Shown piece after piece: positions 26,255 through 34,172 of a DNA stretch of 64,000 nt; the stretch's first letter is position 1; every line of letters begins with the position of its first letter. This DNA is from 66-474 sp963771735 (GTDB taxonomy: Bacteria; Pseudomonadota; Gammaproteobacteria; Xanthomonadales; Rhodanobacteraceae), in NCBI GenBank assembly GCA_963771735.1, contig CAVYUN010000001.1, positions 372,001-436,000 of the forward strand, in the 5' to 3' direction. A program made the translations under genes and the position numbers. The notes beneath the pieces were generated by a model that had not been told where the DNA came from, made no database searches, and saw only the letters and a list, made by a program, of their open reading frames with translations.

Positions 26255-26803
26255 ATGTCCGACTCCCGCTACCCCCCTTGGGTACGCCGCTTGCACTGGT
26301 TGATCTTCATACTGGTCGTCTGCGCGCTGGCGCTGATCTATCTTCACGGCTGGTCGCCGCGCGGCTCAAAGCTCCGCACCGACGCGCTATGGGCGCACAT
26401 GCAGTTCGGCATCACGATCCTGCTGATCGTCGCGACGCGCCTGCTGGTGCGGGTGCGCAGCGGAAGCGCGCCCCCGATCACGCCACCCTCGCCGCGCTGG
26501 CAAATGGCGCTCGCCAAACTGGTGCACGTCGTACTCTACGTGTTGTTGTTTGCGATACCGCTCCTTGGCATCACCATGATGGTTTCGAGGGGCCACCCCT
26601 GGAACTTCCTCGGCATACCCTTGCCGCACCTGTCGTCACCCGATCGACAGCTTGCCCACCAGCTCGAAAGCATCCATGGAACCCTGGGCAACATATTGAT
26701 GTACCTGGCAGCCGCACACGCCCTGGTCGGCCTGTTCCACCATTTCGTGCGACACGACAACACCCTGAAGCGCATGTTGCGCCCGGCACGCGACGACGCC
26801 TGA
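26255..26803 (+). CDS. Cytochrome b561 (CybB type)
   Basis: This 182-residue inner-membrane protein has four hydrophobic helices. The His residues in RLHWLIF, WAHMQFG, KLVHVVLY and HALVGLFHHF are placed as the two haem-b ligand pairs of CybB-type cytochromes, which pass electrons between quinol and periplasmic acceptors or superoxide. The ending HDNTLKRMLR is typical. A strong GC-rich terminator follows at 26831-26855, so it is monocistronic. The 188-bp upstream gap shows no identifiable feature. Confidence 0.9.
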   Translation: MSDSRYPPWVRRLHWLIFILVVCALALIYLHGWSPRGSKLRTDALWAHMQFGITILLIVATRLLVRVRSGSAPPITPPSPRWQMALAKLVHVVLYVLLFAIPLLGITMMVSRGHPWNFLGIPLPHLSSPDRQLAHQLESIHGTLGNILMYLAAAHALVGLFHHFVRHDNTLKRMLRPARDDA

Positions 26804-26830
26804 TTCCCACCGGAGTCGAAACCGACCGTC

Positions 26831-26855
26831 CCCGGCCCGCCCAGTGCGGGCCGGG
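26831..26855 (+). terminator. GC-rich terminator hairpin after the cytochrome b561 gene
   Basis: CCCGGCCCGC and GCGGGCCGGG form a perfect 10-bp stem with loop CCAGT, followed by TCGTTT. It lies 28 bp after the cytochrome gene and just upstream of the SPFH promoter, separating the two units. Confidence 0.65.
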
Positions 26856-26865
26856 TCGTTTCCGC

Positions 26866-26894
26866 TTGCACATTAGATATCATAATGATATCTT
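26866..26894 (+). promoter_or_regulatory. Promoter with overlapping palindromic operator for the SPFH cassette
   Basis: TTGCAC (26866-26871) and TATCTT (26889-26894) are 17 bp apart. The palindrome AGATATCAT-A-ATGATATCT (26875-26893) covers the spacer and most of the -10 box, so a bound dimer would block RNA polymerase. This AT-rich site stands out against the surrounding high-GC sequence. The binding protein is not known; the Arc-type protein encoded in the same unit is a candidate. Confidence 0.65.
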
Positions 26895-26918
26895 TTACAT
26901 GCCTATTCGGAGACCCCC

Positions 26919-27788
26919 ATGAACGAGACCAAGGCTTCCTCGCTGTCGGGCATTCCCGTCGCGATCCTGTTCGTGTTGTTGTTCGTCGTTTGTGCCGCGC
27001 TGTTTTTTTATGGAGCCGCGCACAACATCCTTCCCGCCGTCGTGGCGGTGGTGCTGGTGTTCGCCTTCGTCGTCTTCCTGTGCAAGGGCTTTTTCCAGGT
27101 CCAGCCCAACCAGGGCATCGTGATGATGCTGTTCGGCCGCTACGCGGGCACTGCGCGCGAGATGGGGCTGCGCTGGACCAATCCGTTCTACGCCAAGCGC
27201 GCGGTCAGCCTGCGGGTGCGCAACTTCGAATCATCCAAGCTCAAGGTCAACGACTCGGACGGCAACCCGATCGAAATCGCCGCGGTGATCGTGTGGCAGG
27301 TGGTCGATACGGCCGAAGCCGTGTTCCAGGTCGACGACTATGAAAACTACGTGCACATCCAGAGCGAATCCGCGCTGCGGCAGATGGCGCAGAGCTACCC
27401 CTACGATTCACACGAGGACGGCAAGCCGAGCTTGCGCAGCCACGGCGACGAAATCACCGCGCATCTGCGCGACCAGATCCAGGACCGCCTGGGCAAGGCT
27501 GGCGTGAAGGTGCTGGAAGCGCGCATCAGCCATCTCGCCTATGCCTCGGAGATCGCCCAGGCCATGCTGCAGCGCCAGCAGGCCGGCGCGATCATCGCCG
27601 CACGCACTAAAATAGTGGAAGGCGCTGTCAGCATGGTCGAGATGGCGCTGAGCCGGCTGAGCGAGAAAAACATCGTCGAACTCGACGAGGAGCGCAAGGC
27701 CGCGATGGTCTCCAACCTGCTGGTGGTGTTGTGTGGGGAACGCGGCACGCAGCCGGTCCTCAACACGGGCACGCTGTATCAGGGTTGA
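26919..27788 (+). CDS. SPFH (stomatin/prohibitin/flotillin)-domain membrane protein
   Basis: This 289-residue protein has two close N-terminal membrane segments (residues about 12-32 and 36-56), an SPFH core (QVQPNQGIVMMLFGRYAGTARE to about residue 240, including ESALRQMAQSYPYD and LEARISHLAYASEIAQAMLQRQQA) and a short helical C-terminus. SPFH proteins form cage-like oligomers on the membrane and often partner with proteases. No NfeD or FtsH-type partner lies nearby; instead tiny genes follow, including an Arc-type DNA-binding protein. Expression is likely repressed through the palindrome at 26875-26893. Confidence 0.9.
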   Translation: MNETKASSLSGIPVAILFVLLFVVCAALFFYGAAHNILPAVVAVVLVFAFVVFLCKGFFQVQPNQGIVMMLFGRYAGTAREMGLRWTNPFYAKRAVSLRVRNFESSKLKVNDSDGNPIEIAAVIVWQVVDTAEAVFQVDDYENYVHIQSESALRQMAQSYPYDSHEDGKPSLRSHGDEITAHLRDQIQDRLGKAGVKVLEARISHLAYASEIAQAMLQRQQAGAIIAARTKIVEGAVSMVEMALSRLSEKNIVELDEERKAAMVSNLLVVLCGERGTQPVLNTGTLYQG

Positions 27789-27791
27789 GCC

Positions 27792-27908
27792 TTGTCGCCG
27801 CAACCGACAATGCTCGTCAGCGGACTGTCGGCTGCAGTCGTGCTGGGCATGACCACGTATCCGGGGCGCATACAGAAGGCTTGCGACGGAGCATGGCGTG
27901 ACGGCTGA
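27792..27908 (+). CDS. Candidate 38-residue small protein between SPFH and Arc genes
   Basis: A short frame beginning with TTG at 27792, 3 bp after the SPFH stop, or with ATG at 27810 (MLVSGLSAAVVLGMTTYPG). It overlaps the start of the Arc-type gene by 11 bp in another frame, the arrangement of translationally coupled genes. The hydrophobic AAVVLG stretch could insert in the membrane. There is no strong ribosome site of its own. It is supported only by position and overlap, so it may not be real. Confidence 0.35.
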   Translation: MSPQPTMLVSGLSAAVVLGMTTYPGRIQKACDGAWRDG

Positions 27909-28083
27909 AAAGAAAGCCTATCCGCTGCGCATCAACGCGCAGGTACTGGACGCGATGCAGCGCTGGTCGAACGACGAATTGCGTTCGCTCAACGCGCAGA
28001 TCGAATACGTGCTGCGGGACGCGCTGCGCAAGGCCGGACGCCTGAAGGGCGACACCCCGAAGACGGGAAAAGCGGACCACTGA
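27898..28083 (+). CDS. Arc-family ribbon-helix-helix DNA-binding protein
   Basis: This 61-residue protein has the ribbon-helix-helix layout: strand YPLRINAQVLDAM (residues 6-18), then helices ending in SNDELRSLNAQIEYVLRDALRKAG, with the SLNAQIEYVLRDAL signature seen in Arc/MetJ-type proteins. Arc-type dimers bind short operators in the major groove. The GTG start at 27898 has GGAG about 7 nt upstream. Its gene is third in the SPFH unit, so autoregulation through the palindrome at 26875-26893 is plausible but inferred. Confidence 0.85.
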   Translation: MTAEKKAYPLRINAQVLDAMQRWSNDELRSLNAQIEYVLRDALRKAGRLKGDTPKTGKADH

Positions 28084-28107
28084 GCTGACAACCAAGGGAG
28101 CTTCGGC

Positions 28108-28302
28108 ATGGCCACCGATACACGGCGCTGGACCTGCAAGGTCGCCCGCTTCATATCCTCGACGTTCTTCAAGCTGCACCCCGACCCGGACGAAGTGGCT
28201 GCCCACCTGAACCGGCTGGGCAACGAAGGTTGGGAACTGGTCACCGTGATCGAGGGTTACGGCGTACCCTCACCCATGTTCTATCTCAAACGGCCAGCTT
28301 GA
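28108..28302 (+). CDS. DUF4177-like small protein
   Basis: This 64-residue protein has the DUF4177 pattern: a first strand WTCKVARF, a helix containing DPDEVAAHLNRLGNEGWELVTV and a final strand PMFYLKRPA. The 'LNxLGxEGWELV' motif is the clearest family mark. The fold resembles a small ferredoxin-like domain; function is unknown. GGGAG lies upstream of the ATG at 28108. It follows the Arc-type gene by 24 bp and probably belongs to the same transcript. Confidence 0.8.
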   Translation: MATDTRRWTCKVARFISSTFFKLHPDPDEVAAHLNRLGNEGWELVTVIEGYGVPSPMFYLKRPA

Positions 28303-28327
28303 TCCCGGACCCCACAGGAGCCAATCC

Positions 28328-28807
28328 ATGCAAAACAAATTGATTGCCATGGCATTTTCCCTTGTCCTGTTGCCCGCGTTGGCGTCGGGATTCGGGCAGC
28401 AGTCTTCGACGCATCCTCACCCTGCATCCAGCGCCCACGCCGCCGCGGTCGCCGGCGAAGCCAACGCAACCCGCATCGAGGCCTGCATCCAGGCCACCAC
28501 TGCGATGATCGGCAATCTCGACAAGGGCAATTTCAAGGCTGCCGGCGCCGACTTCGACGCAAATATGCAGGCCCGCCTCGGCGCCGGGAAACTGGGTTCC
28601 GTCTGGCAGCAAGTCGGCAACCAGCTCGGCAAACTGCAAGGCCAAGGCGAGCCGCAAAACGTGATCTACCAGAATCACGTCGTGATCACGCAACCGCTGC
28701 ATTTCGATAAAGGTGACGTGAACGCGCAGGTGGCCTGCGACGCCGACGGCAAGATCGCGGGCTTTTTCCTGCGCCCGGCTGCGGCGCCGTCAGCGGACGC
28801 GCGGTAG
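28328..28807 (+). CDS. Exported DUF3887-like protein
   Basis: This 159-residue protein has a signal peptide (residues 1-20, MAFSLVLLPALASGF) and an alpha+beta domain with IEACIQATTAMIGNLDKGNF, NMQARLGAGKLGSVWQQVGNQLGKL and VVITQPLHFDKGDVNAQVACDADGKI, matching the NTF2-like DUF3887 pattern (a helix carrying the acid-rich 'D' followed by strands and a DGKIAGFFL ending). Such domains are often fused to peptidases; here it stands alone in the periplasm. AGGAG lies upstream of the ATG. It may be the last gene of the SPFH unit or separate. Confidence 0.72.
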   Translation: MQNKLIAMAFSLVLLPALASGFGQQSSTHPHPASSAHAAAVAGEANATRIEACIQATTAMIGNLDKGNFKAAGADFDANMQARLGAGKLGSVWQQVGNQLGKLQGQGEPQNVIYQNHVVITQPLHFDKGDVNAQVACDADGKIAGFFLRPAAAPSADAR

Positions 28808-28833
28808 CAACGCCGTTCGCTGCGACACCGTGC

Positions 28834-29412
28834 ATGAACATCGATGCCACCCTGGCACCTCCTCGGCGCTGTCGTGACAGCCGGCAACGGCAAGTCTTGA
28901 TCGAACACGCCTTCGCCATGGGCGTACCCCGCGATTACGGCCGCGCGCGGCATTTGCGCGTGCAGCGCGAACCGGCCCGGCTGCTGCCTGTCGGCGAAGA
29001 CATCCATGGACGCCTGCAATGGTTGCAGCCGCGTGCCGCCCGCGCCCTGTCCCGCATGCGCGCGGCGGCCGCGAACGCTGGAGTCGCATTGCAACTCGTG
29101 TCCGCGTTTCGTTCGATCGAATACCAGCTCGGCATCGTTGAACGAAAACTGTCGCAGGGGCAGACCGTCGACGAGATCCTGCGGGTGAGCGCCGCACCGG
29201 GTTACAGCGAACACCACAGTGGACGCTGCGTGGATTTCACGACGCCCGGTTGCGTGCCGCTGGAGGAAACCTTCGAGCACACGCCGGCGTTCGACTGGCT
29301 GCAACGACATGCCGGGCAACACGGGTTTACCCTCTCCTATCCGCGTGGCAATCGTCACGGCATCGCCTATGAACCATGGCATTGGTGCTGGCATGCCCAG
29401 GCCGGCAGGTAG
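28834..29412 (+). CDS. M15-family D-alanyl-D-alanine carboxypeptidase (VanY-like)
   Basis: This 192-residue enzyme has the M15B zinc site: SEHHSGRCVDF (His and Asp ligands, about residues 128-138) and YEPWHWCW near the C-terminus with the catalytic Glu and third ligand His. The SAFRSIEYQ segment is the family's substrate-side motif. It should trim the terminal D-Ala of peptidoglycan stem peptides. No signal peptide or membrane anchor is visible at the chosen start, which is odd for a cell-wall enzyme; a different start or a non-classical location is possible. Converges with the AlkA gene. Confidence 0.85.
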   Translation: MNIDATLAPPRRCRDSRQRQVLIEHAFAMGVPRDYGRARHLRVQREPARLLPVGEDIHGRLQWLQPRAARALSRMRAAAANAGVALQLVSAFRSIEYQLGIVERKLSQGQTVDEILRVSAAPGYSEHHSGRCVDFTTPGCVPLEETFEHTPAFDWLQRHAGQHGFTLSYPRGNRHGIAYEPWHWCWHAQAGR

Positions 29413-29439
29413 ATGCCGTCGGCATCGTACTAACCCGGG

Positions 29440-30123
29440 TCAGCGGTCCTGCGAGCGCTTGACCGGTTTCGCATCCGGCTTGGGCGGATTGGCCGCCTCG
29501 ACGACCTTCCAGAGATAGAAACCCGCCAGCGTCCGGTAGGGCCCCCAGCGCTCGCCGAACTCACGCAAGTCGCGCGGTGCCGGCAAATCGTCGAAGCCGT
29601 GCACGATCTGAGCACCCTTGCGGATGCCCAGGTCATCGACCGGCAGGACATCGGGGCGACCCAGCCGGAACATCAGGAGCATCTCGACGGTCCAGCGGCC
29701 GATCCCGCGTACCTGGATCAGGTGCTCGACGAGATCCTGGTCGGCCATGCGCTCCAATTGCGCCGGCCTGGGCACGATCCCGGCGTGCGACTTCGCGGCC
29801 AGGTCACGCAATGCCGCGATCTTGTTGCGCGACACCCCGGCCGCGCGCAGACCGGCATCGTCGACGGCATCGATGCCGCGCGCGGTGATCCCGCCACCAC
29901 GCGGCATGCGCTGGCGCACGCGCTCCGTGATGGTGGCGGCGGCCTTGCCCGACAATTGCTGATACAGGATGGATCGGGCCAGCGCATCCACCGGGTCGAA
30001 TCGCGCATCGAAATCGTGATCGAGCGGTCCGATCCTGCGCATCCACTTCGCCAGCTTGCGATCGCGCTTGGCAAGATGCACGGAGGCGGCATCGACATCG
30101 AACCCTCGTGGAATCCGCAGCAT
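29440..30123 (-). CDS. DNA-3-methyladenine glycosylase II (AlkA-type HhH-GPD)
   Basis: This 227-residue enzyme removes alkylated bases from DNA. It has the HhH-GPD core: ARSILYQQLSGKAA, helix-hairpin-helix LIQVRGIGRWTVEMLLMF (about residues 137-154) and the catalytic Asp in VLPVDDLGIRKG (about residue 168). It lacks the N-terminal ~80-residue domain of E. coli AlkA and resembles the shorter Mag/AlkA2 type. Three in-frame ATG codons cluster at 30138, 30129 and 30123; the last is favoured because AGGA lies 8 nt upstream. It is the last gene of the ABC-transporter operon. Confidence 0.9.
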   Translation of the reverse strand: MLRIPRGFDVDAASVHLAKRDRKLAKWMRRIGPLDHDFDARFDPVDALARSILYQQLSGKAAATITERVRQRMPRGGGITARGIDAVDDAGLRAAGVSRNKIAALRDLAAKSHAGIVPRPAQLERMADQDLVEHLIQVRGIGRWTVEMLLMFRLGRPDVLPVDDLGIRKGAQIVHGFDDLPAPRDLREFGERWGPYRTLAGFYLWKVVEAANPPKPDAKPVKRSQDR

Positions 30124-30134
30124 GCGCATCTTCC

Positions 30135-30530
30135 TCATTCTGGCCTGCGGTAAAAGGCAACACCCAGCGCAGCCCAGCCGACGATGAACGCCAGGCCACC
30201 CAGCGGCGTGATGATGCCGACCGGGGGCGGTGCGCCGAGTGCAAGCGCATACAGGCTGCCGCAGAAAAACACGATGCCGATGGCAAACAGGACGGCCGCC
30301 AGATGCGTCGCGTGCGTGCGCCGCATCAGCGCGCACACCGCCAGCGCGAGCGCGTGCCAGAACTGGAAATGCACGGCCGTGCGCCACACATCCAGCATCG
30401 GAGCCGGCAACTGCGTGCGCAGTCCATGCGCACCAAGTGCGCCCAGAATCACCGCGCAGGCGCCTGCCATCCCGGCCACGACCCCGGGCCAACGCAGCTG
30501 CGCAGGGTGCTGCCCTTCAATCGCGGTCAT
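30135..30530 (-). CDS. DUF423 family membrane protein (YgdD-like)
   Basis: This 131-residue protein has four hydrophobic helices. The N-terminal GALGAHGLR motif and the FQFWHALAL and LGAPPPVGIITPLGGLAFIVGWAALG segments are diagnostic of DUF423. The function is unknown. The start ATG overlaps the stop of the upstream GldG-like gene by 4 bp (ATGA), with GGAG 7 nt upstream, so it is translationally coupled. Confidence 0.92.
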   Translation of the reverse strand: MTAIEGQHPAQLRWPGVVAGMAGACAVILGALGAHGLRTQLPAPMLDVWRTAVHFQFWHALALAVCALMRRTHATHLAAVLFAIGIVFFCGSLYALALGAPPPVGIITPLGGLAFIVGWAALGVAFYRRPE

Positions 30531-32341
30531 CGCCATTCTCCACCAGAAAACCTCCTGCGCATGCGCCACACGCCGTACAGCAATCCAGCGAGTGCCACCA
30601 GAATAGGCATCAACAGGATATCGACAAACTTGAGTTGCATCGAGAGCCGTTCGATATCCGCATCCAGGCTGCGTTGCACCGCGCGCAGTTCACCGCGGAT
30701 TTGCAGCTTGCGCTGCATGAACTGCGCGACGGCCGCCTTCTGGGCTGCGCTGCGGCTACGTGCCTGCGTACCCTGCTTGAGGGCCGCAAGCCGTTGCTCG
30801 GTGTCGCCAAGTTCAGCCTGCAATTCGATTTGCTTGGTCTTGAACTTTTCATCCGCCTGCCGCCGCAGCGCGTCGACGCGCGTGAACCTGCGTTCATTCA
30901 CCGCGCGACCGCGAATGGCAATCAGGTTGGACGGACCGGTGAGGTCGTCGATCGCATTGACGAAAAAGTCCCCGTTGTTGGCAAACGGACTCATCAATGT
31001 CTGGCCAAGGGTCGGATTGGGTTGGACCCACAGGCGATCCGACAGCAGATCGGTATCCGCGACGAGGATCACCTGCGGCTTGCGGGCAAGCGACGTGATG
31101 GGCAAATCGGCGGCAAATGCACCGGACAACTTGCCGATCAGACGCACCGCGATGGCATAGTGCTCGCCATTTGGCGCATAGCCTTTGTAGAGGGTGGCGG
31201 GATCGCCGGCGTCGCGCACCCGTTGCGCGGGCACGACCATTGCTTCCGTGGTGCTCTGGATAAGGGGATCGAGCCGGATCGTGGCATCGGGGAGCAAGGC
31301 GAAATAACCCGTTGATGCCACGTCGACCACGCTCAGCTCGCGTGTCACCGGATCGCGCCGATTGAGCGCGTCGCCGGTCAGTCCGAGCACCGCAGGATGC
31401 CGCACCGGCGTGCCCGTTACCGGCGATTGCACGGTCAGTGCCCGCGAACGATCCAGCAATACGCGATCGGTATCGAACGATACGCCCCATGCCTGGAACA
31501 GCGGGCGCAGGTCCGACGGCTCGTTGCCATCGACTTCGGAATCGGGGTCGACGAATGCCAGCAAATGCCCCCCGTCCTGCACGAACCGATCGATGGCGTG
31601 AATATCGGACGATGACAACCCGGTCGGCTGGATCAGCACCAGCACATCCGCATCCTTCGTTTGCAGGGATGCCAGCGACGGCGCATCGAGCCGTCGAACG
31701 TCGAACAATTGACGCACCTGTTGCAACGCCGTCCATGCCGGCGTCGTGTTGCCGTCGGCATCGGTGCCTCCCCAGACGGGCAGGCCGCTGTAGATCGCCA
31801 CGCGCGGTTTGTGCGCGACGCTGAGTTCGTACAGCAACCGGGCGACGTCGTATTCCAGAAACGGTTCCTTGGTGGGCAGGAAAAACGGAATGGCCGATGT
31901 CCGCCCGTCGCGGGTGTTGCGCCCGGCAAGGCCGAAAAAAATGGCCTCGCCGGTGCCGTCGCCACGCACCGACGTCAATCCGGCCGCGGTCGCGCGATCC
32001 TCGTCTTCGGAAAATGGCAAGGGATCGACCTGCGCGAGGTGGATTTGTCCGTGCGCGCGCCGCACGATCTGTTCGAGCATCTGTACGACGCGCTGGTGGT
32101 AGGCGCTCAACTCGGGCAAGTCATGGCTGGCCCGATCCGAGAAATACAGGGTCAGGTCGATCGGCTGGCGCAAATGGCCGATAATGTTGCGTGTACCCGG
32201 CGACAGCGTGTACAGGTGATCGCGGGTCAGATCGATGCGCGCGCCGCCGAGCCAGCGCGAGGCACCAAGCACCAGCAACACGTAAACCACCGCCAGCACC
32301 GGCAGCAGCAGCCACAAACGCGCGCGCCAACGCAGTTTCAT
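30527..32341 (-). CDS. GldG-type ABC transporter auxiliary protein
   Basis: This 604-residue protein has an N-terminal membrane helix (residues 7-29), a periplasmic GldG/ABC_transp_aux-like region (RIDLTRDHLYTLSPGTRNI, SNxx-type GTDADGNTTPAW and an IHAIDRFVQDGGHLLAFVDP Rossmann-like segment), a predicted coiled coil (about residues 480-560, QADEKFKTKQIELQAELGDTEQRL) and a C-terminal helix (residues 570-590). Family proteins (GldG, IFT52-like) accompany GldA/GldF-type ABC systems used in gliding or export. Start overlaps the permease stop by 4 bp. Confidence 0.9.
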   Translation of the reverse strand: MKLRWRARLWLLLPVLAVVYVLLVLGASRWLGGARIDLTRDHLYTLSPGTRNIIGHLRQPIDLTLYFSDRASHDLPELSAYHQRVVQMLEQIVRRAHGQIHLAQVDPLPFSEDEDRATAAGLTSVRGDGTGEAIFFGLAGRNTRDGRTSAIPFFLPTKEPFLEYDVARLLYELSVAHKPRVAIYSGLPVWGGTDADGNTTPAWTALQQVRQLFDVRRLDAPSLASLQTKDADVLVLIQPTGLSSSDIHAIDRFVQDGGHLLAFVDPDSEVDGNEPSDLRPLFQAWGVSFDTDRVLLDRSRALTVQSPVTGTPVRHPAVLGLTGDALNRRDPVTRELSVVDVASTGYFALLPDATIRLDPLIQSTTEAMVVPAQRVRDAGDPATLYKGYAPNGEHYAIAVRLIGKLSGAFAADLPITSLARKPQVILVADTDLLSDRLWVQPNPTLGQTLMSPFANNGDFFVNAIDDLTGPSNLIAIRGRAVNERRFTRVDALRRQADEKFKTKQIELQAELGDTEQRLAALKQGTQARSRSAAQKAAVAQFMQRKLQIRGELRAVQRSLDADIERLSMQLKFVDILLMPILVALAGLLYGVWRMRRRFSGGEWR

Positions 32342-33114
32342 CCGCCGCGCCTCGCGTCGAGTATCAGCACGTTGGCAACCAGCCAGAACACGATCGTGAG
32401 CAGGAAATACGCCACGTCGCCGAAATCGAGCACCCCGCGCGCGATGGCCTGGAAGTGTGTCAACAGACTCAGGCCAGACAGGGCGTCGGCGATGCTGCCC
32501 GAACCCAGCGTCAGCAAAGGTTGCTGCACCAGCGGGTCACCCGCAAGCAAGAACAGGAAGCACACTGCCAGTGCGATGAGGAAGGCGATGATCTGGCTAC
32601 GCGTCAGCGCCGAGAGGCACTCGCTTATCGCGAGGTACGCACCGGCCATCAGGAAACTGCCGATGTAACTGGCAAGGATCACCCCGTTGTCCGGGTGGCC
32701 GAGGTAATTGACCGTCAGCCACATCGGAAACGTCAATGCCAGTGCGCAGCCGATGTACAACCACGCGGCAAGGAACTTCGCAAGCACTGCCTGCCAGGAC
32801 CGGATCGGCAGCGTCAGCAGCAGCTCGATGCTTCCGCTGCGGCGCTCCTCGGCCCACAGCCGCATGGCCAGCGCGGGCACCAGCACCAGGTACAGCCACG
32901 GATGGAAACGGAAGAATGGATCGAGGTCGGCCTGGCCGCGTTCGAAGAATGCACCGAGATAGAACGTGAACGCACCGGCCGCCAGCAGAAAGATTACGCA
33001 GAACAGCCACGCCACCGGCGTGATCAGGTAGCCGTGCAGCTCGCGCAGGAACACGCCGAGGAAGGGCTTGCCGCGATGAACGCGCTCATCGGTCACGCCA
33101 GGGTTCCTGCTCAC
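32338..33114 (-). CDS. ABC-2 type permease (GldF-like)
   Basis: This 258-residue protein has six hydrophobic segments and the start FLRELHGYLITPVAWLFC, typical of GldF/ABC-2 permeases that span the inner membrane. The motif RLWAEERRSGSIELLLTLPI (about residues 86-105) marks the ABC-2 family. It overlaps its upstream and downstream neighbours by 4 bp each. Together with the ATPase and GldG-like subunit it forms a complete three-part exporter. Confidence 0.92.
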   Translation of the reverse strand: MSRNPGVTDERVHRGKPFLGVFLRELHGYLITPVAWLFCVIFLLAAGAFTFYLGAFFERGQADLDPFFRFHPWLYLVLVPALAMRLWAEERRSGSIELLLTLPIRSWQAVLAKFLAAWLYIGCALALTFPMWLTVNYLGHPDNGVILASYIGSFLMAGAYLAISECLSALTRSQIIAFLIALAVCFLFLLAGDPLVQQPLLTLGSGSIADALSGLSLLTHFQAIARGVLDFGDVAYFLLTIVFWLVANVLILDARRGG

Positions 33115-34055
33115 GCCGCCACCGCCGATGGTACCGGGAGATCCTCGGTGACCTGCCGGAACACGTCTTCGAGCCGTCCGCGTTCGAGCTGCAGTTCGTC
33201 GAACCGCACCCGCTGTTCCTCCAGCAGGTTTACCACGATGCGGAATATTGCACTGCCCTCGCGCGGGAAAACGGTGATGCGTCCGTCGACGGGGTCCGTC
33301 TCGATCGTATCGACTTCCGGCTGGCGCGCCAGCAACTCGCAGGCCAGTGCGCTGGCGGGTGCGCGGAAGCTGACGGCGTGGTGATAGCGCGAGCGTTTTT
33401 CCAACTCCGCGGGCGTGCCTTCCACGCGCATGCGTCCCCGCGCAAGTATCGCCACCCGGTTGCAGATCGCGTGCACCTCGTCCAATGCGTGAGTGGACAC
33501 GATGATCGCGCGGTCATGCGCCATGCCGCGGATCAGCGCGTGCACTTCGTGCTGCTGGTTCGGGTCGAGGCCATCGGTGGGTTCATCGAGGATCAGGGCC
33601 GGCGGATCGTGCAACAAGGCCTGCGCCAGGCACACGCGGCGGCGATACCCCTTGGACAGTGTCTCGATGCCTTGCGCGAGAACCGGTTGCAGATGCAGAC
33701 GCTCGACCATCTCGTCCAGCCGGCGTGACCCCGGAATGCCGCTCAATCCCCGCACGCGGGCGGCAAAGGCCAGGAATTCCGCCACCGACAATTCGCCGTA
33801 ACCCGGCGCACCCTCCGGCAGGTAACCCAGTGCGCGGCGCGCAGCGATCGGCTCGCGCACCACGTCATGCCCGTACACCGATGCGCGCCCGCGGGTCGGC
33901 CGCAGGAACCCGGCGATCATTCGCATCGAGGTCGTCTTGCCGGCACCATTCGGCCCCAGCAAGGCAAGCACCTGTCCCGGCGCCACCCGCAAATCGAGCG
34001 CAGCGACTGCGTCGAACCTGCCGTAGCGCTTGCCGAGATTTTCGGTGCGGATCAT
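33111..34055 (-). CDS. ABC transporter ATP-binding protein (GldA-like)
   Basis: This 314-residue ATPase has Walker A GPNGAGKTT (residues 34-42), Walker B ALILDEPTDG, the H-loop within STHALDEV and an atypical signature LSKGYRRR in place of LSGGQ, as seen in GldA/CcmA-type ATPases. The ~80-residue C-terminal extension after the nucleotide domain is also typical. It is the first gene of the operon ATPase-permease-GldG-DUF423-AlkA. The substrate is not known. A bidirectional-looking terminator lies 71 bp upstream of its start. Confidence 0.93.
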   Translation of the reverse strand: MIRTENLGKRYGRFDAVAALDLRVAPGQVLALLGPNGAGKTTSMRMIAGFLRPTRGRASVYGHDVVREPIAARRALGYLPEGAPGYGELSVAEFLAFAARVRGLSGIPGSRRLDEMVERLHLQPVLAQGIETLSKGYRRRVCLAQALLHDPPALILDEPTDGLDPNQQHEVHALIRGMAHDRAIIVSTHALDEVHAICNRVAILARGRMRVEGTPAELEKRSRYHHAVSFRAPASALACELLARQPEVDTIETDPVDGRITVFPREGSAIFRIVVNLLEEQRVRFDELQLERGRLEDVFRQVTEDLPVPSAVAA

Positions 34056-34125
34056 CGCCGATGCGAAACACGTTGCATTGGGCGCAAACTCTAGCAGGTT
34101 GTCCCTGAGCCACCGACCGTCGAAA

Positions 34126-34155
34126 GAAAAGGCCCGCTCGATGGCGGGCCTTTTC
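34126..34155 (-). terminator. Strong intrinsic terminator after the SRPBCC gene
   Basis: The 12-bp arms GAAAAGGCCCGC and GCGGGCCTTTTC surround loop TCGATG. Both flanks are A/T-rich, so it works in either direction; on the minus strand it lies 18 bp past the stop codon of the SRPBCC gene and before the ABC operon. Confidence 0.85.
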
Positions 34156-34172
34156 TGGTCGGGAAAGCCGCG

